Assembly (NCBI GenBank): GCA_029964075.1
Contig: CM057135.1
Coordinates: 4,759,001-4,823,000, forward strand
Reading direction: 5' to 3'
DNA: 64,000 nt
Source: Patiria pectinifera
Taxonomy: Eukaryota; Echinodermata; Asteroidea; Valvatida; Asterinidae
The translations under genes were made by a program, and so were the position numbers. Positions 43,039 through 52,955 of this stretch are shown here, piece by piece (the stretch's first letter is position 1; each line of letters begins with the position of its first letter). Under the pieces are notes generated by a model that worked only from the letters and a program-made list of their open reading frames with translations, was not told the DNA's origin and did not search any database.

Positions 43039-43512
43039 ATGAACCTCGAGCTATCTAATAAAACAGATCAGTGCGATCATCATATAATCATCGAGAATGG
43101 TTTTTTAGTTTGTGAAACGTGCGGTGAAATAGTCTCACGTTACTTTGATTTTTCGGCAGAAAATGCGCAAGAAGATCGTATCAATTGGTCAACTTTAAAA
43201 GGAAACAAAAGAAAAACTGTGGAGAAACTTATATTTTCTGTTTGCCCAGAGCAACACTCAGAAGATGTCCAAGAAACAATCAACAAATATAACGAGCTCG
43301 TTAATTACAAAACATTGAGGGGAAACGGATGCGTAAAACGGTCGTTAATAGCGGCGTGTTATCATCACGTCGTTGGATGGAACAAAGAACGAGTTAAAGA
43401 TTTATTTAAAGTGACTCAAAATCAATTTAATAAAGCACTAAAAAGATACGATGACCACTACAATAAAGGCGGGGCCGAGGGTGTTGCCCTAAGAGGTGAA
43501 ATAGAGGTATAA
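43039..43512 (+). CDS. TFIIB-like Polinton transcription factor (P2, intact)
   Basis: 157 residues. The N-terminus has a zinc-ribbon-like set (CDHH then CETCGEIVSR). The C-terminal half contains a cyclin-fold-like helix (VKRSLIAACYHHVVG) and an ERVKDLFKVTQNQFNKALKRY helix-turn-helix-like stretch, as in TFIIB/Brf relatives. In large DNA viruses such proteins direct pol II-like initiation at viral promoters; here the role is inferred. Starting at the first ATG keeps the first zinc ligands. The gene lies at the element edge, convergent with the 216-aa gene. Confidence 0.65.
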   Translation: MNLELSNKTDQCDHHIIIENGFLVCETCGEIVSRYFDFSAENAQEDRINWSTLKGNKRKTVEKLIFSVCPEQHSEDVQETINKYNELVNYKTLRGNGCVKRSLIAACYHHVVGWNKERVKDLFKVTQNQFNKALKRYDDHYNKGGAEGVALRGEIEV

Positions 43513-43540
43513 CTCGGTGGATCGCTTTCATAATGTTTAT

Positions 43541-44233
43541 TTACCGAGAATTTGAACTTGTAAGTTTTTCGATAAGAGATTTTTTTTCTTTTGCCAGCCG
43601 TTCGTCTACCCGTTTTTTAACTTCTTTTTCAAAGTCTGTATCGTTTTTAATTTTTTGAAGCTTTGTGCTGGTCTTTGTTCTAATTTTTTGCTTAAGCTCG
43701 TTAAATTTTGCGAGCTCTCTCGTAATCAATAAGAACTCTTCGTGCGATGTATCTCCGTCGTTGATGGCTTGAGACACGTATTCTTCAATCGTGTTAAGTT
43801 TGGAGTCTGCTAATATTTTAATCTGGTCGTGCTTTTTCAGCTTGGCGGATAATCGCTTAGACGTGATTCTAAGCAGAATATCTACACCAAAAGCGCCTAT
43901 AAACGTTCCTTCTAGCACCAATCCTACGGGGGCTGATATAACACCCAAGAGAGCGGGAATACTGACAGCCCCCGCTATAGCCCCCAATCCTTCTAATCCT
44001 ATCTCTACGTAATGAATAGTGTCGATCATTCTCTTTATTTTTTTATAAGTGCGCTCACGGTGGTCTCTCTCTTTCAAGATTAAAGATCGAATCTCTTCAA
44101 TCTTTTTAAGTCTGAACACTTTTGTTTCTTCGTTACTACGTAATTGGAGTACATCTCCAGAAATTGTTTTTTCGTTACTATTTAATCGGTGTACATCTCC
44201 AGAAATATCGGGGTATAATACATTATTACTCAT
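43541..44233 (-). CDS. 216-aa-type membrane/helical protein with N-terminal duplication (P2)
   Basis: 230 residues, otherwise matching the P1 gene at 35,283-35,933. The extra 14 residues come from a 42-bp in-frame tandem duplication: ISGDVHRLNSNEKT precedes ISGDVLQLRSNEET. The hydrophobic core and the EF-hand-like INDGDTSHEEF are preserved. Upstream is a ttatattaaaaac element as in P1. Confidence 0.75.
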   Translation of the reverse strand: MSNNVLYPDISGDVHRLNSNEKTISGDVLQLRSNEETKVFRLKKIEEIRSLILKERDHRERTYKKIKRMIDTIHYVEIGLEGLGAIAGAVSIPALLGVISAPVGLVLEGTFIGAFGVDILLRITSKRLSAKLKKHDQIKILADSKLNTIEEYVSQAINDGDTSHEEFLLITRELAKFNELKQKIRTKTSTKLQKIKNDTDFEKEVKKRVDERLAKEKKSLIEKLTSSNSR

Positions 44234-44259
44234 GTTTTTAATATAAAAAGATTTTAAAA

Positions 44260-45423
44260 TTAAAAGATCTCCAACTCTATCATTATACTCACACCCTTGT
44301 TGTTGATGATCTTTCCCCTTTCACCTGTGATAGAAAATGTCAGTTTGTCGATTATACCGTTTTTAAGTTTTTTGAAATCTTTGACTCTATCAGGCTCGGG
44401 TTTGCGCGTAGCCACGGGTACGATTTTTAAGATGTCAGAAGGACGACCATCTAAAAAGTTTTCACTCGTACTTAATTGCGGGCAGCGAATAAACAAAAAT
44501 TTAAACGGATTAACGTCGTAAGACCCCGTATACACCACTTTGGGTATCAGTCTTCCTTTGGGTAAATTGAGTAATCGAGATACTTCTCTGTTCAAGCGCA
44601 ATTTGAGATTTACGTCGGTTACCACCAACGTCACCTTTTTAGATTCTCTAAATATTCGAAAACTTACCCCGGGTATATAATTCAAAATGAAATCGAACCA
44701 ATCGACGTCGTACCACCCCGGTGGTATGGTGACCGAACCGGTGACTCCAGCTGGTAACGGCGCTAAAAGACTCGGAGAAATAAAATCTAAATTATCACCA
44801 GACACGATAAGACTTCCCGTATTGTTATCCCAGCTTGTCTAATTAGTCTAACCCTAGGTTTGCTTATTATACCTTCGATATATTCTAGCGCTATCTTTTT
44901 ACCTTCATTGATGAAGCCTTTTCTTTCGAATAAAGTTGTTATTAAAAAATATAATCGTATTGCGTTGTACGTCGGTTAGTGTTCTTTCTTGACTTTTATT
45001 GTGTAAATTTCTTTGTCTTTCAATTATTTGTTCTATTTCTTGATTTGATCGATTCTAAAGCAGAGTCTAGTCTATCTTCTTCGTACGCTTCTATAAGATC
45101 GTTTATAACTCTATTAAAAGTATTTTCGTCGTTAATTAAAAAGTCGTAGGGGTACTCGGGTATCAACGATTCAATAAAATCTCTATCTGTTCTTACTGCT
45201 ATATCTGAGTCAACCCGTTCGTATCTTCTATCATCATCAGGTCTTTCAGCTGGTCTCCCGTCTATATTCGTATACCAATCAATCTCCGTGGCGCTGGAAA
45301 TATTAAAATATCCGGCGTTAAACAACACCCTTTTACGCGTATAGATTTTTGACCGTTTAAATTATCTACGACGTCTTCTAATTTAAACGTCTGCTCATTT
45401 TGAAACAAGTGAAACGAATGCAT
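44260..45423 (-). pseudogene. 393-aa-type putative virion protein, broken (P2)
   Basis: An A is missing from a run near 45,335, which shifts the frame after about 29 codons. The next open piece (45,328-45,020) ends in a stop after NRTNN, and a third piece (44,805-44,260) carries the conserved WYDVDWFDFIL and NFLDGRPSDILK parts. Between 44,800 and 45,270 the sequence differs greatly from P1 at protein level. Confidence 0.75.
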
Positions 45424-45463
45424 TTATTTTAAAGTCTTTTATATTAAAACTGAAACTAAAATA

Positions 45464-46867
45464 ATGAGTGATTTTAAGTCGTTAAAAAAGCAGATACAAT
45501 CGATAGCCGATCAGGTAACGAGACAAGTAAATCAAAATGTAGCCAAGGCAAACGAGCTAAAACATCAAGCTGCACCCCAAGCAAAGTTTTTAAACAGCAC
45601 TAAACCCAGTGAACTGGAGGTCATAGTTAATAATAGCAACTTGGTTTTAACCGTGTTTCCCTACTTAACCTCGGACTACAAATTGCCTCACGTTGAGACG
45701 GACGAGGATGTAGATCGTTGGAAATCACACCCCATGTCGTTTTATCAAAATCAGTTAAATTTTGCAATCTACTGCGCTACTACGGGCTGCGGTATTGGAT
45801 TTGATCTTTTAAACGCGAGCAACCGTTACGTTTGGGCCATCTTTAACTTTCATTTATATTTTACGGTTAGAAAGATCCTGTACGACATTGCCGCTCCTTT
45901 ACCGGGAGATGACGCATTTAACGCTCTAGACAACAGTTATAATCACAGAGCATTTACCGATACCTGTTTGTTGTTTGGCATAGATCAAAACAAGTCTTTT
46001 AAACAGACGAGAGACACAAAATCTAACGGTTTAGGTACCTCATATATCTTTAATAAAGGCAAGTTTGTGGCGGTTGGTGAATATGATAAAGCATTACCCA
46101 ACAAACCCAACGTTCTTTACGGCGGCTACCACGGTCTAGACAGTCCCAAAAAGAGTGGAAGCAGTTACGTTCCTTGGACGGTTATTTACATCGAACAAAA
46201 TGAATCGGTACAAAAGGCTTGGTTAGATTTTATACCCGCCAAGAGTTCGTTTACCTCCGTGGGAATCATAAAGATCAACGAATCAATCAGATCTTACGTG
46301 TACGCTTTACTCGGTGCGCAGGCTCAAACAAAAACGAGCGTATTATCACCGGGAACCGGATTAGACGCTCAGAGACAATTTAACGTCATCGTTGAAGATA
46401 TCATCAATGCAGTAGACGACATGGAAACGAGTATCAATCAATTTCAAGACTCTTTGCAGTATGCCAGAACGCCTTTAAATTTTGTCGTAAAACCGGGGTT
46501 GTATTTAATTCCATCGGATATGAACTTGAGGGTTGGAACGCACGACGGCTATAACAACAATCTTCAAATCGCTACCCAGAGTATGAAAACTGGTTTGGTG
46601 TTAGATTTAAACTCACAACCTCAACCGGACGACTCTTTTGATGGCACCGATGACGTCGCGCCACCAACACCCCCAGAGCCTATGACGAACAATGTTGTAT
46701 CACCAACACCTGCACCTACACCCTCACCAACACCAGCACCCTCACCTACAGTTTTAACCCAAGAACCCACGAAACTACAAACTCACCAAGACGAAAAATT
46801 ATCGTTGACGGTAGGAATGTTGGCTATCGTTGGTATGGGTATTTTGGCTTACGAGGCAACGCGATAA
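45464..46867 (+). CDS. 467-aa Polinton protein (P2, intact)
   Basis: Full-length frame starting MSDFKSLKKQIQSIADQVTR, a helical N-terminus absent from the shorter P1 frame. It then has NQLNFAIYCATTGCGIGFDL, FNFHLYFTVRKILYDI, a long mixed region with RQFNVIVEDIINAVDDMETS, a Pro/Thr-rich segment (about residues 405-430) and a C-terminal hydrophobic segment (LTVGMLAIVGMGILAY). A structural or membrane-associated role is plausible but unproven. Divergent from the 393-aa gene with a 40-bp spacer. Confidence 0.75.
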   Translation: MSDFKSLKKQIQSIADQVTRQVNQNVAKANELKHQAAPQAKFLNSTKPSELEVIVNNSNLVLTVFPYLTSDYKLPHVETDEDVDRWKSHPMSFYQNQLNFAIYCATTGCGIGFDLLNASNRYVWAIFNFHLYFTVRKILYDIAAPLPGDDAFNALDNSYNHRAFTDTCLLFGIDQNKSFKQTRDTKSNGLGTSYIFNKGKFVAVGEYDKALPNKPNVLYGGYHGLDSPKKSGSSYVPWTVIYIEQNESVQKAWLDFIPAKSSFTSVGIIKINESIRSYVYALLGAQAQTKTSVLSPGTGLDAQRQFNVIVEDIINAVDDMETSINQFQDSLQYARTPLNFVVKPGLYLIPSDMNLRVGTHDGYNNNLQIATQSMKTGLVLDLNSQPQPDDSFDGTDDVAPPTPPEPMTNNVVSPTPAPTPSPTPAPSPTVLTQEPTKLQTHQDEKLSLTVGMLAIVGMGILAYEATR

Positions 46868-46898
46868 GTCACACTCTAATCTCACAAGACAAAAAAAA

Positions 46899-46929
46899 AA
46901 GCCTTACCAACTTTGTGCTGGTAAGGCTT
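46899..46929. terminator. hairpin between convergent genes (P2)
   Basis: aagccttaccaactttgtgc/tggtaaggctt: same stem as in P1 at 32,567-32,597, with the loop sequence read from the other strand. Flanked by an A run on one side and tttatttttttg on the other. Confidence 0.6.
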
Positions 46930-46963
46930 TTATTTTTTTGTTTAAACTTGATTACAACTATTA

Positions 46964-48228
46964 CTACCATCGTTTTTGCAGGTACGCAAACACCAAGGCT
47001 CCCACACCCAAAAACAAAGCCCACACGTGTTCGGCCAACCACGATACGGACTTACTCAGTGCGTTAAATATCCAACTGAGTACGCTGCCTATGATACCCG
47101 GCAGAGCACCCAATGCGCTCACTCCGAGTTTTTGAAGAGCAGATGCAAAATTAGCGAGTTGTTTTGAAATCCACTCTTTGATACCACCTTTTGGTGTTGG
47201 TGTTGGTGTTGGTGCAGGTGTTGGCGATGGCGCGGGTGGGGCACCCGCACCTCTCACGCTAGCGACGATGCTACTCACTATCGTGCTGATGGCTAAACTC
47301 AAAGCGGCTAAAATACTCACTACGGTCACACCTTGTTCTCTAAACAGAGTTCTAATCTTTTCTGCCAGAGTCGTGTCGTCGCCTAATATTTTATTAATCG
47401 TTTCTTTGATTCTAGCGATCTGACTTTTGAGCCCTCGTTCGTTGGCTTTTGCGGCTTCTAATCTGGCGGATCTTTCAGCGTCTAAGTCGCTCAATTTATC
47501 GTTTAACTCTCGTCGTTCTTCTTCGCTGATCCTATGATCACCTAATTCATGTTCGGCATCAAATATCTCTTGGTCTAGTTCTGCGAGACGCGCTAAATTA
47601 AGTTCTAGGTTACCTCTCAACGTCTGAAGACTTTTGTCTAAACCCTGGAGTTCTCTGTAATTTAATCCTTCCGTTTGAGCCTCGGTGTCGCGTTGAAAAT
47701 CTTCTATAATCTCGGTTACCTCATCGGTGGCTCTGGGTAGTTCTGTCATGGGGATACTCTCGGGTTGTACTTTTCGAGTTTATCTTTTAGTTTGGCAAGT
47801 AGTGTTGGTTTATAGTCAGCGATTTTGAGGGTGTCGCGAATAAATGCGGTACCATATTTACTTTGTAAGGTACTTAATTTGTAATATATTCTTTGACCAC
47901 CTCGTCTATAAGATAATGGTTCTCGACCTTTATATGTTTTAACGTATAGATTTCTGTCTTTACCAATTTCAAAATCGTTGGGGTCGATAAACGCGGGGTC
48001 TATATTATTTTGTTTGTAAAATGAATCAACATCTTCTTTTATTAGTTCTATAGATAAACTGCTTATTGTACCCGTGTCGAGGACGCTTTCTGTGTCTACC
48101 GGTGGAAGTTGGGTATTATCCAAAGTATCGTCCCAATCCAGATTGGTCTCTTCTACATCATCATCATCTAAGTTAATGTCAGGTGGATCCTCGTATTCGG
48201 TGACATAGTCAAATCCTCCTTCAGCCAT
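46964..48228 (-). pseudogene. coiled-coil/PT-rich membrane protein, frameshifted (P2)
   Basis: A 160-residue 5' frame (MAEGGFDYVTEYEDPP and on) runs out at a stop near 47,750. A 261-residue frame (MTELPRATDEVTEIIED and on) carries the coiled coil, hydrophobic segment, PT linker and C-terminal membrane span. Between ATG and the shared caacccgag word P2 has 461 bp and P1 459, so the frames cannot both be correct. The 5' domain is strongly diverged from P1. Confidence 0.7.
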
Positions 48229-48250
48229 TTATTTAATACGCCTATTTAAA

Positions 48251-48493
48251 TTATGCCGTTTTCATGATACTGCCCGGTAGTATACCCTGGGTCACCAACC
48301 AATTTTGCGTGGCCAGAGCTCCACTTATAATGCCCGTCAATTTAGCCGCATCTTCTACGCTTAGTTTGTTTAAATCCGGCGCTTTCATTTTGAGTAGTTT
48401 AGCTCCTATCATGGCGTATCCCATCGAAAGACCCGATATGACGGCTCCGTGATAAATCGTATTTGCTATTCCGTTGGTGTCAAAGTTACTCAT
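48251..48493 (-). CDS. 80-aa membrane protein (P2, intact)
   Basis: MSNFDTNGIANTIYHGAVIS and on; two hydrophobic stretches (about residues 12-35 and 50-72) with a basic KMKAPDLNK between them, suggesting a small two-span membrane protein. Short enough to be missed in broken copies; P1 has a 1-bp deletion. Family not recognised. Confidence 0.7.
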   Translation of the reverse strand: MSNFDTNGIANTIYHGAVISGLSMGYAMIGAKLLKMKAPDLNKLSVEDAAKLTGIISGALATQNWLVTQGILPGSIMKTA

Positions 48494-48526
48494 CGTTTTT
48501 AATATAACAATTTTTAAATTGCTGGT

Positions 48527-48849
48527 TTATTCCATGTCTAGCGTTTTGGGGGCGCTGGGTGTAGTGGGTTGCGTGACTACCTGCACTGGCTGTACTATCG
48601 GCGCAGTTGCCTTACTTTTTAGTACCAGCAGCCCCACCCCTATTATAGACGCTATAGCCCCCCACATCGCCCAAGAGTTGTAGTCTGGTGAGCTCGTAGC
48701 TTCGACCGATGTTACGTCCATTTTTGCTAATTTTTAGTCTTGGTCACTCTCGTTACCGTCGGTGATGTCGTTGTTTTTATCGGTGGGGGTGTCTCTGTCT
48801 CTGCTGGTTGAGCTGCAGGCGTTGCTGTCGCTGCTTTCTGATCTTCCAT
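48527..48849 (-). pseudogene. 127-aa basic/TM protein, internal deletion (P2)
   Basis: Starts MEDQK-like as in P1, but about 61 bp covering the basic KNPKR motif are missing near 48,737, with a short aaaatta-like repeat at the join. The frame therefore stops at once. A 64-residue open tail from a new ATG keeps the hydrophobic segment. Confidence 0.75.
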
Positions 48850-49297
48850 TTATTATATTAGGTTTATTAAATTTCAAATGTTTTGTTGTGATAATCGTAG
48901 CAACTAGGGGTGATATTAAAGTTCCGTACTTGTAACAAACGTCGCTCAACATACCAGCCATACTCGCGCTTATAATAGGATCAGAACTCAAGTCGTTGGT
49001 GAGTTCTTCTTCAGAATCTATAGTGACTTGTACGGGTGTAACAACAGCTAACACTCTCGAAAATAGACTTAAAGTGTATTTACCAACGGTTTTAACAATT
49101 TCATTTCCAAATTTAGTTTCGTACAGATGATATAGCTTTTCGAGTTCTTTACTGTCAAGAGCTTCGATATGTTTAACGGTGTATTCCTTTCCCAAGTACT
49201 TTCTAGAGTTTCCGGATGCTACGACACCGCACAAACGATCTTTATGTTCTGCGTTGTGATCTTGTTCGCTCGTTAAAGTAAGTTTTAGGTCCTCCAT
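48734..49297 (-). CDS. 187-aa Polinton protein (P2, intact)
   Basis: MEDLKLTLTSEQDHNAEHKD and on. A mixed alpha-helical protein with FGNEIVKTVGKYTLSLFSRV, ELTNDLSSDPIISASMAGML and YKYGTLISPLVATIITTKHL, then a Ser/Asp/Asn-rich tail encoded in the overlap with the next gene. No family recognised. It lies downstream of the ATPase after a repeat-containing spacer of about 300 bp. Confidence 0.7.
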   Translation of the reverse strand: MEDLKLTLTSEQDHNAEHKDRLCGVVASGNSRKYLGKEYTVKHIEALDSKELEKLYHLYETKFGNEIVKTVGKYTLSLFSRVLAVVTPVQVTIDSEEELTNDLSSDPIISASMAGMLSDVCYKYGTLISPLVATIITTKHLKFNKPNIINGRSESSDSNACSSTSRDRDTPTDKNNDITDGNESDQD

Positions 49298-49612
49298 TTA
49301 ATTAGAAAGGAATTTAATTTTGTTGTAGCTGTTGCAACTTTGTTACAAAAGCAAAGGTATTCGTAGGTGTAAAACGATAGATTAAGCGATATGATGATAA
49401 TAGCTAAAAACTGCAAATACTCGAATATTGCTATCATTTACTAACAACAAAATGTATTTTGTTGACGTTTGTTGATTAACAAATTGTAGTTTGTTGAATA
49501 GGTTGCTACTCAACTAGCTATTAATTGTTACTCACCTAGCTATTAATTGTTACTCACCTAGCTATTAATTGTTACTCACCTAGCTATTAATTGTTACTCA
49601 CCTAGCTATCAA
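49298..49612. repeat. P2 spacer with 22-bp tandem repeat (about 5 units)
   Basis: The repeat (ctattaattgttactcaccta) covers about 49,503-49,612, one unit more than P1. The rest is AT-rich, with gttgtt/aacaac inverted words at 49,443-49,497 and no gene. Confidence 0.8.
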
Positions 49613-50209
49613 GTAGCTCGTAACTAACTGGAGGTTCGGTGTATACGACCAATTTACTATATTTCACATCTCTCAAACGTCGTTTTATATAATCTCGTTC
49701 TTCAATCGGTACGACGTCGTTTTCGTCTAACGCTTGATCAAACGATGTTTTATCTTTGCAGTAAAATAACGCCAACCAAACCGTGTTTTCTCTATAATCT
49801 TTTAAAACGCTGTTGTACTTTTGGGTCAGTAACCAACAGCTGTGATTTACGTGTCTTCCGCTAAATGCCATCTTGCTTAGCGCGCACGTCTTTTTACGAT
49901 ATTTAATCTCTTGATCCGAAGAGCAATCGTCCACGATAAACAACGTGGCAACACCTTCAAATATTTTCCTGTAAAAATCGATCGCTTCGTTGAGCGTCAT
50001 CTTGTACAATTCCGGATCGCAGAGGTATACCTCGGGATCTGCTTGAATCCACTTTCTTTCGATGTACGTTTTGTTTTTAAATATGGTAGGGCAAATGATG
50101 ACTATCGCCTCAAATGTGTTTTTATAATCTGACTCTAACAGATCCAAAATCCATTTGGTTTTGCCCAATTTGTTTTGCCGACGATTAAAGCGCAATGCGG
50201 TTGTGTCAT
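49602..50209 (-). pseudogene. ATP: packaging ATPase, frameshift in Walker A (P2)
   Basis: One base is missing near 50,167, inside the codons for the GKTNSGKT loop, so the native start is out of frame with the rest. The remaining frame keeps the Walker B aspartates. The start codon of the native frame lies at 50,207-50,209, adjoining the capsid gene end as in P1. Confidence 0.85.
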
Positions 50210-51477
50210 TTAACTTAACAGAGATTTAAAATTCCCGTCTTCCAAGTTCAATTGAGCATCCATGACTAAAAATACGTACATCGTGAGGTCACCTTGACCT
50301 TCGGCTTCTCTGTTAAATTGAATGTTGATGCCTCCTCCGTCTCCGAGTTTCCTACCGGATCCGTGAGCGGAATTGTCGTCGTTACTTCTAAAATCGAGCC
50401 ACAGACCGTACTTGTCTTTTAGGTAGTCTCCGAGGTCAAAACCCGTCAAATTTAAGTCTTTAGCTACTCCGCGCCCGCTTTCGGTATCGCTGTCTCCAAA
50501 GAACTTGTTGATTTCATTCCAGTGTTGATACTGAAACATGCCTTGACTGTAGAGTTGATTGGGTTTACCTTCTACGGTCACCGATGTTTTGGTTATTTTT
50601 GGATTGTAAAATCGCTGCGGATTCTTGACCGCGGGATCTTTAAACAAAAACAAAATACCCTTGAGACTCCTGATGGGTTGATTGACGCTGACGTTCCAAA
50701 GCGTGTCCGATTTGTTGACGGATCTAACTTCTAGCGAGTGGATTTTATCAAACAGATATTGCATTAACCCCTTGTGTTTATTCCTGATGGTGATAGCTAG
50801 GTCTCTGTTGGTCACCACTTCGTATTCGAGAGACAAGTCTGAGATAGAATACATCGCCGCCGTATCTGAACTGTTGACTACTTTTTCGTGATCGTTAAAC
50901 TTTATCTCGTGCGTCAGAGGTTGTTTTAAACCGCTGGGGTAAAAAGGGTGATGCGAAGTCAGTATGTCAATGTCTAGCGGAATACAATATCTGTTACCAT
51001 AGGCATCCGCGATAGCTTGATCCTTACCGTTGTTGGCGCCCGCGTTAGCATCTTCAGCCCCAGTTCTTAGTTTAGACACGTTTTCTTTTTCTATGCCCGA
51101 GTACGCCATGTTTCGAGTCGTCGAGCTGTTGATCCAATTGTCTTTAAAGTTGTGATACACGTCGGCGTGACGATAACTCACAATTTCGTGACCTTGAAGC
51201 CTGACGCTGATTTCGCTGACTAAATTTCTGGCTAAATTACCAAAAATGGTTCTATTGTTGTCGCTTCCACCTTCGAGTTCTAAATTGAAAGCTAGTTTAC
51301 AAGTGCCGGGTACGATCACGTCGTCTACACCCAATTGAGGAAACTTGACCCTCAGCGTTTGCCCCGCCGATATACTACTGGGATTGTGGGTAATGACCAC
51401 CTCTTTTCTCTCACCCTTGATAGATCTGGGTATTTTTAATAGTCTGCTGGGATTGAGCTTTTTCCATACGCATTCAT
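50210..51477 (-). pseudogene. major capsid-like protein, 5' frameshift (P2)
   Basis: One A is missing from a run about 15 bp after the ATG, so the first codons are out of frame. A 396-residue frame from an internal ATG (51,400) retains all the jelly-roll-type motifs. The C-terminus differs from P1 in the last few residues because of a small insertion (KSLLS). Confidence 0.8.
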
Positions 51478-51499
51478 TTTATTTATACGAGTTTTAAAT

Positions 51500-51922
51500 T
51501 TAAAGGTATTTGTAAGCCAAGAAGCCCACCAATAGCGTTCCTCCCGCGATAAACGCCAGTTCTCTTTCTATTTGTTGGTCGCTAGGTTCGTAAAAATCTT
51601 CGAGTTTGGGTTCGTGTTGCAGTCCTACGGGTAGTTCGGTAGATTGTCCACTCACCTCGTTGTAGTAACGCAACGCTCGGTCTACGTTAGAAAATGTTTC
51701 TTTAGAAGCATTTTGTTTTCTGATACGTTCGTTTAGAAAATCTAGATATTTCGTTCGTTCTCGTTGCCACTTATCTTTGGCGGCTGAGAGTTGTTCTATC
51801 GCTAAATCGTGTCTCTTACGCTCCTCGTCACTCTGTTTCAGATTTGAAAATAAAAAGTTTGAACCCGTAAAAGCTAAGGCGTTGACGATCGCGCCTCCTA
51901 ACATCATAGCAACGCTAGCCAT
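51500..51922 (-). CDS. 140-aa small membrane protein (P2)
   Basis: Same length and layout as in P1 (27,645-28,067) with a few substitutions. Its start is 31 bp from the integrase start. Confidence 0.75.
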   Translation of the reverse strand: MASVAMMLGGAIVNALAFTGSNFLFSNLKQSDEERKRHDLAIEQLSAAKDKWQRERTKYLDFLNERIRKQNASKETFSNVDRALRYYNEVSGQSTELPVGLQHEPKLEDFYEPSDQQIERELAFIAGGTLLVGFLAYKYL

Positions 51923-51953
51923 ATTATTATAAACGTCTTTTATATTAAATAAT

Positions 51954-52955
51954 ATGCAAACATTATCTAAACTGTATTATAGCCCGAGCGGTTATTGGAG
52001 AGGTGAAAGTGCCGTCGACCATTTACACGATAAAACAAAAATCGATAAAAAGGTAATCAGAGATTGGCTTAAAAAACAAGCGATATGGCAAATTTATCTA
52101 CCGGGTCCTGCGTATGTACCCAGGCCTACGAGTACATCACGAGAGTTTGAAACACCAAACGACTTTCACCAAATGGATGTGCTATACCTACCCTGGGATA
52201 AAGTAAAACGCAAGACATATAAATACGCTTTGACGGTTGTCGACGTTGCGAGTCGATACCACGAAGCAGAACCTTTGGTTTCTAAAACGGCAGATTCCAC
52301 GCAAGATGCTATCGTCAAGATTTACGCGAGGTCGCCTTTGAGTTACCCTAAAACGTTGAGAGTAGATGCCGGTACCGAATTTAAAGGAGCATTTAAAAAA
52401 TGGATGGCCTCAAAAAACGTCGAGATTATCATAGGCGAACCCGGAAACCACCGATCGCAGGGTATCGTAGAAAGATTTAATCGAACGCTAGCCGAGAGAC
52501 TGTTTGGTCATCAGTACGCTCAAGAAATGTTAAATCCCGAAAGTAGAAACACGCAATGGGTCGAGCGATTACCCAGCGTGATCAAAGCTATAAACGATGA
52601 AACGACAAGATTAATAGCTAAAGCGCCGTCAGAGGCGGTTAAACTAAAACAGGTCCGGCAATCGCCGGCTAACCCCGTTAAAACAAAAGAGCAACAATTA
52701 CCGCAAGACGCTATGGTTAGATATTTATATTACCCGGGCGAGCAAGAGGGTGGAACTTCTAGAAGAGCCACGGATCCCATTTGGAGCGTAGACATCTTCA
52801 ACGTGGAAAAAAGAACGAGTCAATTTAAAATGATTGAAGGTAAAAAAGTCACGACGGGTCCTACTCTTTATTACCTGCAAGACGGCCCAAAAAGGAGTTT
52901 TGTGAGACAAGAGCTTCAAGTCGTACCCGAGGACACGCAATTACCGCCTAATTAA
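51954..52955 (+). CDS. INT: Polinton integrase (P2, intact)
   Basis: 333 residues with an rve-type catalytic core. D75 (QMDVLYL), D138 (VDAGTEF) and E173 (GIVERFN) form the DDE triad, with 34 residues between the last two. An N-terminal helical region (about 1-60) precedes the core; a beta-rich tail with PIWSVDIFNV and KVTTGPTLYYLQDG follows, similar to chromo/SH3-like tails. It would insert the element and make the target duplication. The 3' end overlaps that of the convergent POLB by 8 bp. Confidence 0.93.
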   Translation: MQTLSKLYYSPSGYWRGESAVDHLHDKTKIDKKVIRDWLKKQAIWQIYLPGPAYVPRPTSTSREFETPNDFHQMDVLYLPWDKVKRKTYKYALTVVDVASRYHEAEPLVSKTADSTQDAIVKIYARSPLSYPKTLRVDAGTEFKGAFKKWMASKNVEIIIGEPGNHRSQGIVERFNRTLAERLFGHQYAQEMLNPESRNTQWVERLPSVIKAINDETTRLIAKAPSEAVKLKQVRQSPANPVKTKEQQLPQDAMVRYLYYPGEQEGGTSRRATDPIWSVDIFNVEKRTSQFKMIEGKKVTTGPTLYYLQDGPKRSFVRQELQVVPEDTQLPPN

